From: an uncultured Fusobacterium sp.
GTDB lineage: Bacteria; Fusobacteriota; Fusobacteriia; Fusobacteriales; Fusobacteriaceae
DNA length: 41,095 nt
Reading direction: 5' to 3'
Assembly (NCBI RefSeq): GCF_905200055.1
Contig: NZ_CAJKIS010000020.1
Span: forward strand, 1 to 41,095
This document shows positions 1 through 7,091 of this stretch, in pieces. A program made the position numbers and the translations under genes. The notes beneath the pieces are model-generated. The model ran no database searches, was not told where the DNA came from, and was given only the letters and a program-made list of their open reading frames with translations. The first letter of the stretch is position 1. Each line of letters begins with the position of its first letter.

Positions 1-55
1 CTTTAAATCCATTTGGATATTGTTTTTCAACTTTTTTTAATATTACCTCTGCCAT
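1..55 (-). CDS. ABC transporter ATP-binding protein, UgpC/MalK type (N-terminal fragment)
   Basis: Only the first 18 codons lie in the window; the gene runs off the left edge. The start is the ATG whose complement is at 53-55, preceded by GGAGTG about six bases upstream. The peptide begins MAEVILKKVEKQYPNGFK, which matches the start of the sugar/glycerol-3-phosphate importer ATPases of the UgpC/MalK/MsmX family (typically MAxVxLxxVxKxYxNGxxA). No Walker motifs are visible, so the call rests on this short similarity and on a well-formed promoter at 154-182. It would supply ATP hydrolysis for a CUT1-type sugar or glycerophosphodiester importer whose other subunits are not in view. Confidence 0.6.
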   Translation of the reverse strand, partial: MAEVILKKVEKQYPNGFK

Positions 56-153
56 CTTATCACTCCATCATATTATTTTATTTTTAGTATTTTGAGTTTT
101 ATTTTAAATCGTTTATAACTAAAATAAATCAAAACATTTTATTATATGCCGGA

Positions 154-182
154 ATTATCGCACAATAATTTTTTGTTGTAAA
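154..182 (-). promoter_or_regulatory. Promoter for the UgpC-like gene
   Basis: Read on the minus strand: -35 TTTACA (177-182), a 17-base spacer, and an extended -10 TGC-GATAAT (GATAAT at 154-159). Transcription would start near 147 and leave an untranslated leader of about 90 bases before the ATG at 55. Confidence 0.55.
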
Positions 183-645
183 TCACTAATTTATGTTCTC
201 ATTTTTCTATCTATTTTTTTATATTAGTTTATATCTATTTTTTGTCTTCATTTCTTATGTTTATTTTTCTATTAGTATTTTTTATTAGATTTTGAGAATT
301 AATTAAGTTATAACCAAAATTAATTTATACATTCATAAATATACATATTCTCTTTTTTTCTATAATAAATTTTTTTCAATTAATTAAAAAAAAATTATAC
401 TATTCTAATTTTTTAAAAATAGAAAATACTATTTTTTTAATACAGTAATATTATATTTTGAAATTTAATAATTGTTTTTTTTATATAAAAAACTTCTTTT
501 TTAATTCAAAAAGATCTAAAAAAAGATATTTTATAAGTTTTTAAATTATATATTATATTTTTATTAAAAAATTTTTTTCTATAAATATTGATATTACTAC
601 TAACTTCACTTGTTTTTAATCATTCCTTTTTATAACTATTTTATA
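183..645. other. A/T-dense spacer with no recognised gene
   Basis: About 460 bases between the UgpC-like promoter and the terminator of the WYL gene. It is dominated by A and T runs. I find no open frame with a ribosome binding site, no tRNA, no strong hairpin followed by a T tract, and no repeat array. It may be decayed sequence; nothing in it can be assigned a function. Confidence 0.5.
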
Positions 646-674
646 AATAAAAAAGAGAGATGCTACTCTCTCTT
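646..674 (-). terminator. Terminator after the WYL regulator
   Basis: Arms AAGAGAGA (653-660) and TCTCTCTT (667-674) with a six-base loop. On the minus strand the hairpin is followed by a T-rich run (646-652). It lies just past the stop codon of the WYL gene. Confidence 0.8.
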
Positions 675-689
675 AAATTCATACTAAAA

Positions 690-1529
690 TTATAATTTAT
701 TATACTTTTTATAAGCATTTGTATATTTAATTTTAAACCATTCTCTTAAACTTTTAGGCTCAATTATCTCTATCTCATCAAGAAAATAGGTAAAATAACG
801 TTTTGCTTTCTCTTCAGAACACTGAAATTCATAAAAATTATTATTTTTAGATATAATTTCAGGTCTATTAATATTAAGAAGTTTTAAAATTTTTTCTCCT
901 TCAGTTGTTAATATAGCTTTTATTTTCTTGTCCTGTGACAAAAAAGGATCAAAATTAAGAATAACTTTTTCCACAAACTCCATATTTTCCCATTCTTTTA
1001 TCTCTCTGGTAATAAAAATTGTATCCATATTATGGATATGATAATTTTTATAGTCTTCTTCTAAAAAATCATAACAGAATAAATAATTTGCTAATTCCAA
1101 TTTTGAACTTCCTATAAAAAATGGTAAAATTGTAACTTCTCTATTATCTTTAAAATGTATTTTTGTCTTTCTTCTTTCTTTTATTCCAATTTCTAACTTT
1201 TCAATAATAGTTTTAAAAATAAAAGTTTCTCTATTTTTTTTAGATTGATTAGCATATTTATATATTAATTTTCTAAAAAAATCTGCTTCAACTTGAATAT
1301 TTTTTTCACATAAAAAATCATAATAATCTTTATAATTTTTTTTATTAAGATTAAATTGTATAATCTCCTTTTCTCCTTCAAAAGTTATATCTTCATTTAG
1401 TATCTCATCTCTCATGTTTTCAAATATATAATTTAAAAGGTAGTTTTTAGTAATCTTAAAAGTTTCATAATCACTTTCTAAAATTTTAACAATATTTTTG
1501 GGAAGAGTAACCCTTATTTTTTTCTCCAC
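690..1529 (-). CDS. WYL-domain transcriptional regulator with ribbon-helix-helix-like N terminus
   Basis: About 279 residues. The N-terminal 40 residues (IRVTLPKNIVKIL and following) look like a ribbon-helix-helix DNA-binding segment. From about residue 105 the sequence ETFIFKTIIEKLEIGIKERR and the closing PKSLREWF fit the WYL sensor domain, which binds ligands or nucleic acid and controls transcription factor activity. I chose the GTG at 1529 because AAGGTG sits six bases upstream; a GTG at 1538 is also in frame but has a poorer ribosome binding site. The gene stands alone, with a terminator at 646-674 and no same-strand partner, so its target cannot be inferred from context. WYL proteins regulate varied processes including stress response and phage defence; no defence genes are seen here. 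Confidence 0.75.
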   Translation of the reverse strand: MEKKIRVTLPKNIVKILESDYETFKITKNYLLNYIFENMRDEILNEDITFEGEKEIIQFNLNKKNYKDYYDFLCEKNIQVEADFFRKLIYKYANQSKKNRETFIFKTIIEKLEIGIKERRKTKIHFKDNREVTILPFFIGSSKLELANYLFCYDFLEEDYKNYHIHNMDTIFITREIKEWENMEFVEKVILNFDPFLSQDKKIKAILTTEGEKILKLLNINRPEIISKNNNFYEFQCSEEKAKRYFTYFLDEIEIIEPKSLREWFKIKYTNAYKKYNKL

Positions 1530-1601
1530 AATTAGCACCTTCTTTCTGTAATTTTATCATTTATTATTTTATCATATAAATTGCAAAAAGGTACATATTA
1601 C

Positions 1602-1630
1602 TTTAAATATTTAACAATATATGGTATATT
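1602..1630 (+). promoter_or_regulatory. Promoter of the biotin operon
   Basis: TTTAAA (1602-1607), a 17-base spacer, then an extended -10 TGG-TATATT (TATATT at 1625-1630). The predicted start near 1637 falls inside the candidate BirA operator, which suits repression by occlusion. Confidence 0.5.
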
Positions 1631-1660
1631 GAAAGGTAGATAACAATTTTTGTTTTACAA
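1629..1660 (+). promoter_or_regulatory. Candidate BirA (biotin repressor) operator
   Basis: Left half TTGAAAGGT (1629-1637) and right half GTTTTACAA (1652-1660), separated by 14 bases. BirA operators in many bacteria have the form TTGTAAACC, 14-16 bases, GGTTTACAA. The outer TTG/CAA ends, spacing and position at the transcription start match; the inner bases of the left half do not match well. The birA gene is not in the window, so this is inference from position and architecture. Confidence 0.45.
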
Positions 1661-1674
1661 AGGAGTATAAATTT

Positions 1675-2661
1675 ATGAAAAATTTTATCAAAAAATTAAA
1701 AAAAAAAATCCTATTAGGTAAAAAAATAGATTTTGAAGAAGCTAAAGAATTAATTGAAATAAAAATAGATGATAGTGAAAGTTTAAATGAACTATTTTCT
1801 TCGGCTAATGAGATACGTGAGAAATTCTGCGGAAATAGTTTTGATCTTTGTACAATTATCAACGCAAAGTCTGGAAAGTGTAGTGAAGATTGTAAATATT
1901 GTGCTCAGTCTAGCCACTTTAAAACAAATGCTAGTATATATCCCTTAGTTAGTGAGAATAAAGCTCTTGAAGAAGCTAAAAAGGTTGAAATTGAAGGAGC
2001 TCATAGATTCTCCCTTGTAACAAGTGGAAAAGGAGTTTTAAATAATAGTGATGAACTAAAAAAACTAGAAAATATTTATAAAAAATTAAAAAATGATACT
2101 ACTCTTTCTCTTTGTGCATCTCATGGAATTTGTAGTAAAGAGGTATTATTAAAACTAAAGGAAGCAGGAGTAACAACTTATCACCACAATCTTGAAGCAT
2201 GTAAAGATTTTTATCCTAATATATGTTCAACACATACTCATGAAGATAGAATCAATACTGTTCTAGCTGCTAAAGAAGTTGGCTTAAAAGTTTGTAGTGG
2301 TGGAATATTAGGACTTGGTGAAACACCTGTTGACAGAATTAAACTTGCTTTTGAATTAAGAGAACTAGATGTTGATTCTGTACCTATCAATATTTTAACT
2401 CCTATCCCTGGAACACCTCTTGAAAATTCTCAAGAGATAGAACCACTTGAACTAGTAAAAACTATGGCAGTATTTAGGTTTATTCTACCTAATAAAGCTT
2501 TAAGATATGCAGGTGGAAGAGTAAAACTTAAAGAATATCAAAGTCTAGGTATAAAAGCTGGTATAAACTCAGCTTTAACAGGAAATTTTTTAACTACAAC
2601 TGGAAATACAATTGAAAGTGATAAAAAAATGATAAAAGGAGAGGGGTATGAAATTAAGTAA
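1675..2661 (+). CDS. bioB: Biotin synthase
   Basis: A 328-residue radical SAM enzyme of the usual length for BioB. It inserts sulfur into dethiobiotin to give biotin, the last step of the pathway. The SAM-cluster cysteines are C69, C73 and C76 in GKCSEDCKYCAQ; further cysteines (for example in LSLCASHGIC and NLEACKDF) and the arginine of ALRYAGGR correspond to the auxiliary Fe-S cluster ligands of the family. AGGAG at 1661-1665 lies nine bases before the ATG. It is the first gene of bioB-bioD-bioA and overlaps bioD by 14 bases, implying translational coupling. The lysine-rich N terminus is somewhat longer than typical. Expression is probably governed by the operator at 1629-1660. Confidence 0.96.
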   Translation: MKNFIKKLKKKILLGKKIDFEEAKELIEIKIDDSESLNELFSSANEIREKFCGNSFDLCTIINAKSGKCSEDCKYCAQSSHFKTNASIYPLVSENKALEEAKKVEIEGAHRFSLVTSGKGVLNNSDELKKLENIYKKLKNDTTLSLCASHGICSKEVLLKLKEAGVTTYHHNLEACKDFYPNICSTHTHEDRINTVLAAKEVGLKVCSGGILGLGETPVDRIKLAFELRELDVDSVPINILTPIPGTPLENSQEIEPLELVKTMAVFRFILPNKALRYAGGRVKLKEYQSLGIKAGINSALTGNFLTTTGNTIESDKKMIKGEGYEIK

Positions 2662-3340
2662 AGGTTACTTTGTAATAGGAACAGATACAGGAATTGGAAA
2701 AACTTATGTAAGTACTCTTTTATTTAAAGGAGTAAGTAAAATTGGAGGAACTTACTACAAACCAGTCCAAAGTGGTGCTTTTGAGATGTTAGGAGAATTA
2801 ATATCACCAGATGTTGAATTTGTATGTGAATTTAATAAAATACCATATAATAATGAAATGACTACTTATCTTTTAAAAGCAGAGGTTTCTCCACATTTAG
2901 CTGCTGAAATTGATGGAATAGAAATAGATCCAGAGAAAATAAAAAGTGATTGGTTAGATTTAAAAGATAAATATAGTACTGTAATTGTAGAGGGAGCAGG
3001 AGGATTATATGTTCCTATAATAAGAAGCAAGTTTTATATGTATGACTTAATCAAAATGTTAGAGATACCTATAATTCTAGTGTCTAGCAATCGTGTAGGT
3101 TCTATTAACCATACAATGATGACTATAAATTGTCTTAAAAATTTAGGTATAAAAATCCAAGGAATTATTTTTAATAAAATAGAGAAAAATTATGATAGAA
3201 CTGGATATGAAAATGACAATATCAAAATTATACAAGAAATGAGTGGAATTAAAAATATGATGCTCTTAGATTTTGAACAAGATCATTTTGATCAAGATGA
3301 ATTAATTAGATTTTTAGAATTAAGAGAGGAAGAAAAGTAA
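2648..3340 (+). CDS. bioD: Dethiobiotin synthetase
   Basis: A 230-residue ATP-dependent carboxylase that closes the ureido ring of 7,8-diaminopelargonate to form dethiobiotin. The P-loop is GTDTGIGKT (residues 11-19), followed by YYKPVQSG, the usual substrate lysine region, and VEGAGGLYVPI, the second conserved block of BioD. The start ATG follows GGAGAGGGGT, which lies inside the end of bioB. Its stop codon overlaps the bioA start (TAATG), so the three biotin genes form one tightly coupled operon. Confidence 0.95.
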   Translation: MKLSKGYFVIGTDTGIGKTYVSTLLFKGVSKIGGTYYKPVQSGAFEMLGELISPDVEFVCEFNKIPYNNEMTTYLLKAEVSPHLAAEIDGIEIDPEKIKSDWLDLKDKYSTVIVEGAGGLYVPIIRSKFYMYDLIKMLEIPIILVSSNRVGSINHTMMTINCLKNLGIKIQGIIFNKIEKNYDRTGYENDNIKIIQEMSGIKNMMLLDFEQDHFDQDELIRFLELREEEK

Positions 3341-4701
3341 TGAAAGAATTAACAGAACTTCAACAAAAAGATTTACAATATATTTTTCATCCTTGTTCAC
3401 AAATGAAAGATTATGAAAATCTTCCACCAATGGTAATAAAAAAAGCCAAAGGAATATACTTAGAAGATGAACTAGGGAATAAATATATGGATTGCGTTTC
3501 AAGCTGGTGGGTAAATTTATTTGGACACTGTAATGATAGAATAAACAAGGTTATTTGGGAGCAGATTAACAATCTTGAGCATGTGCTTTTTGTAAACTTT
3601 TCCCATGAACCAGCTATTGAGTTAGTTGAAAGATTGCATAAAGTTGTACCAAAAGGAATAGATAAATTTTTATTTGCTGACAATGGCTCATCAAGTATTG
3701 AAATGGCATTGAAATTAAGTTTTCAATATCACCAACAGACAGGAGCAAAAGAGAAGAAAAAGTTTATCTCTTTAGCTAATGCTTATCATGGAGAAACAAT
3801 AGGAGCTTTAGGAGTAGGAGATGTTGATATCTTTACTTCTACATATAGACCTTTAATAAAAGAAGGAATAAAAGCCAAAGGACCAGATTGTTTCTACTGC
3901 CCTTTTAAGAAAAATTTTGATTGTTGTGAAGCTGAATGCTTTAATGATATGGAAAATATTATAGAAAATAATCATAAGGAAATAGCTGCTGTTATAATTG
4001 AACCTATGGTACAAGGGGCAGCAGGAATGAAAATATACTCTTCTAAATATATAAAAAAATTAAGAGAGATTACACAAAAGTATAATATCCATCTTATAGC
4101 TGATGAAATTGCTATGGGATTTGGAAGAACTGGAAAGATGTTTGCTATGGAACATGCTGAAGTTAGTCCAGATATAATGTGTATGGCAAAAGGACTTTCA
4201 GCAGGTTACTACCCTATGTCAATTATTGGTATAACTAATGAGATCTATGATGCTTTCTACTGTGACTATTTGGAAGGAAAATCATTTTTACACTCTCACA
4301 CATACTCTGGTAATCCTATTGGTTGTAGAATTGCTGTAGAAGTTTTAAAAATATTTGAAGAGGAAAAAATCTTAGAAGTTGTTGCTAAAAAGGGAGAGTA
4401 TCTTAAAAAAAGAGCTACTGAACTTTTTGCTAATCATCCAAATATTGGAGAGTATAGGCAAATAGGCTTAATTGGTGCTTTGGAATTTGTAAAAAATAGA
4501 GAAACAAAAGAACTTTTTGATTCAAAAGAGAGAGCAGGTTATGAAATATATAAAATTGCTCTAAAAAAAGGAGCATTATTAAGACCTCTAGGAAATATAA
4601 TCTATTTTATGCCACCATATATAATAACTGAAGAGGAAATTGATAGAATGCTTACTATTTGTAAAGAGTCTATTGATGAATATTTAGCTAATAAATCATA
4701 A
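3340..4701 (+). CDS. bioA: Adenosylmethionine-8-amino-7-oxononanoate aminotransferase
   Basis: A 453-residue PLP enzyme converting 7-keto-8-aminopelargonate (KAPA) to diaminopelargonate, normally with SAM as amino donor. Seen: the SSWW motif near residues 54-57 that is characteristic of BioA, the GSSSIEMALKL phosphate-binding block, DE at 255-256 and the PLP lysine K284 in MAKGLSAGY. A cysteine-rich stretch (C184, C187, C195, C196, C200) resembles a similar insertion in Firmicute BioA proteins and might hold a metal. The donor could be lysine instead of SAM in some homologues; the sequence alone does not settle that. No bioF, bioC, bioH or bioW follows, so this operon covers only the last three steps from KAPA. 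Confidence 0.94.
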   Translation: MKELTELQQKDLQYIFHPCSQMKDYENLPPMVIKKAKGIYLEDELGNKYMDCVSSWWVNLFGHCNDRINKVIWEQINNLEHVLFVNFSHEPAIELVERLHKVVPKGIDKFLFADNGSSSIEMALKLSFQYHQQTGAKEKKKFISLANAYHGETIGALGVGDVDIFTSTYRPLIKEGIKAKGPDCFYCPFKKNFDCCEAECFNDMENIIENNHKEIAAVIIEPMVQGAAGMKIYSSKYIKKLREITQKYNIHLIADEIAMGFGRTGKMFAMEHAEVSPDIMCMAKGLSAGYYPMSIIGITNEIYDAFYCDYLEGKSFLHSHTYSGNPIGCRIAVEVLKIFEEEKILEVVAKKGEYLKKRATELFANHPNIGEYRQIGLIGALEFVKNRETKELFDSKERAGYEIYKIALKKGALLRPLGNIIYFMPPYIITEEEIDRMLTICKESIDEYLANKS

Positions 4702-4766
4702 CATATCTATCAAATTTAGTTATCTTGCTAGGTTTAAAATAGAATATCTTTACATTTACAATCATT

Positions 4767-4812
4767 AAATAGGGGAATATTCAGTTCTTATTAAATAGTT
4801 CCCCTATTTTTA
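4767..4812. terminator. Bidirectional terminator between bioA and the HxlR gene
   Basis: Perfect 11-bp arms AAATAGGGGAA (4767-4777) and TTCCCCTATTT (4799-4809), with T residues after the right arm and A residues before the left, so it can serve both converging genes. Confidence 0.85.
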
Positions 4813-4817
4813 TATAA

Positions 4818-5168
4818 TCAAATTTCCATTTTAAAATTATTAAATCCTATTGAATTAGCATAACTAGTTCCCCATTTAACTAAAGATTCTAAAATAGGTA
4901 TAAGAGTTTCTCCATGTTCAGTAAGTGTGTATTCAACTTTAGGAGGAACTACAGGATACACTTTTCTATTAATTAACTTGTCCTCTTCTAATTCACGAAG
5001 TTGCCTTGTTAACATTCTCTCATTTATACTTGGAATAAATCTTTTTAATTCACTATGTCTAGCCACTTTATTTATACTTATGTAATATAAAATAATTGGT
5101 TTCCATTTTCCCCCTACAATATCTAATGTCAATTCAAAATAACAATTATACTGTTTATCTTTTTTCAT
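4818..5168 (-). CDS. HxlR-family winged-helix transcriptional regulator
   Basis: A 116-residue protein with the standard HxlR layout: DIVGGKWKPIILYYI helix, then HSELKRFIPSINERMLTRQL recognition region, the LEEDKLINRKVYPVVPPKVEYTLT wing split across residues 65-90, and a C-terminal dimer helix. The ATG at 5168 has AAGGTG six bases upstream; a GTG at 5177 in frame overlaps that ribosome binding site and is less likely. HxlR proteins often sense electrophiles or metals through a cysteine; one cysteine is present near the N terminus (QYNCYFEL). It is divergent from the two permease genes, and the palindrome between them makes it their probable regulator and its own. Confidence 0.85.
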   Translation of the reverse strand: MKKDKQYNCYFELTLDIVGGKWKPIILYYISINKVARHSELKRFIPSINERMLTRQLRELEEDKLINRKVYPVVPPKVEYTLTEHGETLIPILESLVKWGTSYANSIGFNNFKMEI

Positions 5169-5192
5169 ATATATCACCTTACCCTTTAACCC

Positions 5193-5221
5193 ATTCTACT
5201 TTATATCCAATAAAAAGTAAA
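5193..5221 (-). promoter_or_regulatory. Promoter of the HxlR gene
   Basis: On the minus strand: -35 TTTACT (5216-5221), 17 bases, -10 TAGAAT (5193-5198). The -35 lies in the left arm of the inverted repeat at 5217-5248. Confidence 0.6.
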
Positions 5222-5248
5222 GTACAGACAAAAAAGACTGTACTTTAC
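5217..5248. promoter_or_regulatory. Operator-like inverted repeat between divergent promoters
   Basis: Perfect 11-bp arms GTAAAGTACAG (5217-5227) and CTGTACTTTAC (5238-5248) separated by 10 bases, giving a half-site spacing of 21 bp, two helical turns. Each arm overlaps the -35 element of one of the two divergent promoters. This is the expected design for a dimeric regulator such as the adjacent HxlR protein. Confidence 0.7.
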
Positions 5249-5272
5249 ATAAAATGTATTTCTGCTTATAAT
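5244..5272 (+). promoter_or_regulatory. Promoter of the split permease operon
   Basis: TTTACA (5244-5249), 17 bases, TATAAT (5267-5272). The -35 overlaps the right arm of the operator-like repeat, so a bound repressor would block RNA polymerase. Confidence 0.75.
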
Positions 5273-5331
5273 ATAAAAAAGAAAGTTAATTAAAGATATC
5301 AAGATACTAATAATTTTAGGGAGGGATTACT

Positions 5332-5805
5332 ATGACAGCAGTTTTCTACATTATCGCTATATTAGCTTTAGTGGTATCATTTTTTAAAAGTAAGGAAAAA
5401 ACAAAGATGGTTTTAAAGAAAGCTTGGAAATCATTTGAAAATATTATGCCACAATTTTTAGCAATAATTTTAGTAATAGGTATAATGTTATCTGTTCTTA
5501 CTCCAGAACAAATTTCTAGATTTTTAGGACAAGATTCTGGAATAATGGGAGTTGTGATGGCAGCTTTTATTGGAGCAGTAACTTTGATACCAGGTTTTGT
5601 AGCTTTTCCTTTAGCTAGTGCTCTTTTACATAATGGAGCAGGAATAACTCAAATAGCAGCTTTTGTATCTACTTTAATGATGGTAGGAATAATTACTATA
5701 CCTGTTGAAATAGAATATTTTGGAAAAAAAGTTACTATTATTAGAAATCTATCAGCTTTTATATTTTCATTTATTGTAGCAGGAATAATGGGAGTGATAT
5801 TATGA
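5332..5805 (+). CDS. Permease half protein, ArsP/YraQ-like (first half)
   Basis: A 157-residue membrane protein with about four or five hydrophobic segments, among them MTAVFYIIAILALVVSFF, a segment around QFLAIILVIGIML and a GAVTLIPGFVAFPLASALL block. This pattern, and the pairing with a second half, fits the DUF318/ArsP permease superfamily, in which the two homologous halves may be encoded separately. The gene starts at an ATG after AGGGAGGG. It overlaps the next gene by four bases, so the halves are very likely coupled and assembled together. The transported compound is unknown; arsenical or other thiol-reactive compounds are possible given an HxlR neighbour, but this is inference. Confidence 0.75.
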   Translation: MTAVFYIIAILALVVSFFKSKEKTKMVLKKAWKSFENIMPQFLAIILVIGIMLSVLTPEQISRFLGQDSGIMGVVMAAFIGAVTLIPGFVAFPLASALLHNGAGITQIAAFVSTLMMVGIITIPVEIEYFGKKVTIIRNLSAFIFSFIVAGIMGVIL

Positions 5806-6344
5806 TAAAAAAATTTTTGAATAGATATAAATTTTTTGTTATTCTTTTAATAATTAATCTAATTTTACTTTTTGTGGCTCCAGAGATTGGAAAAAAATCT
5901 TTTAAGATAACTTATGATAATCTTTTAGAAATGTTAGGTGTAATTCCTCCTATTTTTATACTTTTAGGAGTTTTAGATGTATGGTTAAAAAAAGAAACTA
6001 TGATTAAATATATGGGAAAAGGATCAGGAATTAAAGGATTGTTACTATCTTTTGTAATTGGTGCAACAGCAGCAGGTCCTCTTTATGCAGCCTTTCCAGT
6101 TGCTGGAATTCTTTTAAAGAAAGGAACAAGTATATTTAATGTACTTATATTTATAGGTGCATGGTCAACTATGAAAATACCTCTATTAATATTTGAATCA
6201 ACTGCATTAGGTTATAATTTTTCAATGTTACGTTTAGGAATTAATATTATTGGAATTCCTTTAATTGCACTTATAATAAATCTATTTTTAAAAGAACAGG
6301 ACAGAGAAGAGATATATAAATTAGCTCAAGAAAAAAATATATAA
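5802..6344 (+). CDS. Permease half protein, ArsP/YraQ-like (second half)
   Basis: A 180-residue membrane protein with hydrophobic segments near residues 12-28, 45-62, 80-100, 112-130 and 145-165. The stretch GATAAGPLYAAFPVAGILL mirrors GAVTLIPGFVAFPLASALL of the preceding protein, supporting an internal-repeat transporter divided between two genes. It begins in the overlap ATTATGATA with the upstream gene and has a strong terminator just after it. The function is membrane export or import as a heterodimer with its neighbour; the substrate cannot be told. Confidence 0.75.
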   Translation: MIKKFLNRYKFFVILLIINLILLFVAPEIGKKSFKITYDNLLEMLGVIPPIFILLGVLDVWLKKETMIKYMGKGSGIKGLLLSFVIGATAAGPLYAAFPVAGILLKKGTSIFNVLIFIGAWSTMKIPLLIFESTALGYNFSMLRLGINIIGIPLIALIINLFLKEQDREEIYKLAQEKNI

Positions 6345-6350
6345 TTTTTT

Positions 6351-6378
6351 TCTCCACTTTTTCAAGTGGAGATTTTTT
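6351..6378 (+). terminator. Terminator of the permease operon
   Basis: Perfect arms TCTCCACTT (6351-6359) and AAGTGGAGA (6364-6372), a four-base loop, then TTTTTT. Confidence 0.9.
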
Positions 6379-6446
6379 ATTTAATTTTAATTTGTAAAAC
6401 AAGATAGACAAAACAAAAAAAATATTGTATCATGAATTATAAAATA

Positions 6447-6522
6447 TTTATCTAATCTTTAAGGAATGTAAATTTTTATTTTGTTATTATATTAATTTTT
6501 ATCTAACCTTGGAGGAATATAA
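6447..6522 (+). repeat. Imperfect direct repeat of about 23 bp in a noncoding gap
   Basis: TATCTAATCTTTAAGGAATG and TATCTAACCTTGGAGGAATA begin 51 bases apart, and both continue into TAA. The two copies differ at four positions over 20. They lie between two terminators, in a stretch without genes, and precede another hairpin with a T tract (6529-6569). Confidence 0.5.
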
Positions 6523-6528
6523 TTTCTT

Positions 6529-6569
6529 GAGCTAATTTAAGTTAATAATTTCTTATTTAGCTCTTTTTT
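6529..6569 (+). terminator. Terminator-like hairpin with no obvious gene
   Basis: Arms around GAGCTAA (6529-6535) and TTAGCTC (6557-6563), extended by a further TAAG/CTTA pairing with a small bulge, then TTTTTT (6564-6569). The nearest plus-strand gene already has its own terminator at 6351-6378, so this could end a short untranslated transcript. Confidence 0.5.
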
Positions 6570-6585
6570 ATTAAATTTCCAAAAT

Positions 6586-6623
6586 AAAAAGGTTGTTAAA
6601 TCTAAATTTTAACAACCTTTTTT
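6586..6623 (-). terminator. Terminator of the nrdD-nrdG operon
   Basis: Perfect 15-bp arms AAAAAGGTTGTTAAA (6586-6600) and TTTAACAACCTTTTT (6608-6622). On the minus strand the right-hand Ts follow the hairpin, ending the transcript eight bases beyond the nrdG stop. Confidence 0.9.
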
Positions 6624-6630
6624 ATCTGTT

Positions 6631-7089
6631 TTATACTTCTATTTCAATTCCATTTTTAAATACTCTTTGATTTGATGAACCTCTTAATCTCAATCTTAAA
6701 TCTTTCTTTTCTATTTCAAATCTTCCATCTATTAAGTAATCTATTAACTTAACATCTATCCATTTTTCTACATCTTCCTTTAAAAAACCTGTCCATAGAT
6801 AGATTTTTTTATCTGTATTTTCTTTAATAAAATGTATAAGTTCTAAAACTTCCTCACGATTTTTTTCAAAAAGAGGATCACCACCAAGAAAAGTTACATT
6901 TTTCCATCTTGAATTTAAAATCATATTTTTAATAGTTTCAAGAGTATAATCTGTTCCAATGTCATAATTCCAAGTATTTTTTGAAAAACAGCCTTTACAA
7001 CCATGTGAACAACCTGCAAAATAAAAAGTTAATGTAAACCCAGTCATACTGTTAACTGGGTCATTTTCTACTATTGATATTATCTTCAT
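6631..7089 (-). CDS. nrdG: Anaerobic ribonucleotide reductase activating protein
   Basis: A 152-residue radical SAM activase that uses SAM and a reduced [4Fe-4S] cluster to place the glycyl radical on NrdD. The cluster motif is C27-x3-C31-x2-C34 in AGCSHGCKGC; the FLGGDPLF block is the SAM-binding GGE-like motif. The start ATG lies two bases after the nrdD stop and has no convincing Shine-Dalgarno sequence, so it probably depends on translational coupling. Length and domain content are typical. Confidence 0.95.
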   Translation of the reverse strand: MKIISIVENDPVNSMTGFTLTFYFAGCSHGCKGCFSKNTWNYDIGTDYTLETIKNMILNSRWKNVTFLGGDPLFEKNREEVLELIHFIKENTDKKIYLWTGFLKEDVEKWIDVKLIDYLIDGRFEIEKKDLRLRLRGSSNQRVFKNGIEIEV

Positions 7090-7091
7090 AA

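Noticed and set aside
1611..1862. Minus-strand open frame across the bioB promoter and start
   Set aside because: It is antisense to the biotin operon start, has no ribosome binding site, and its residue composition is that of a reversed A/T-rich gene.
3880..3945. Cysteine-rich segment of bioA taken as a frameshift or inserted domain
   Set aside because: The reading frame is continuous, and comparable CxxC-containing insertions occur in other BioA proteins, so it is treated as normal family variation.
5217..5248. The 11-bp inverted repeat read as a terminator on the minus strand (followed by TTTTT)
   Set aside because: There is no minus-strand gene to its right, the arms are A/T-rich, and both arms overlap well-formed divergent -35 boxes; an operator explains it better.
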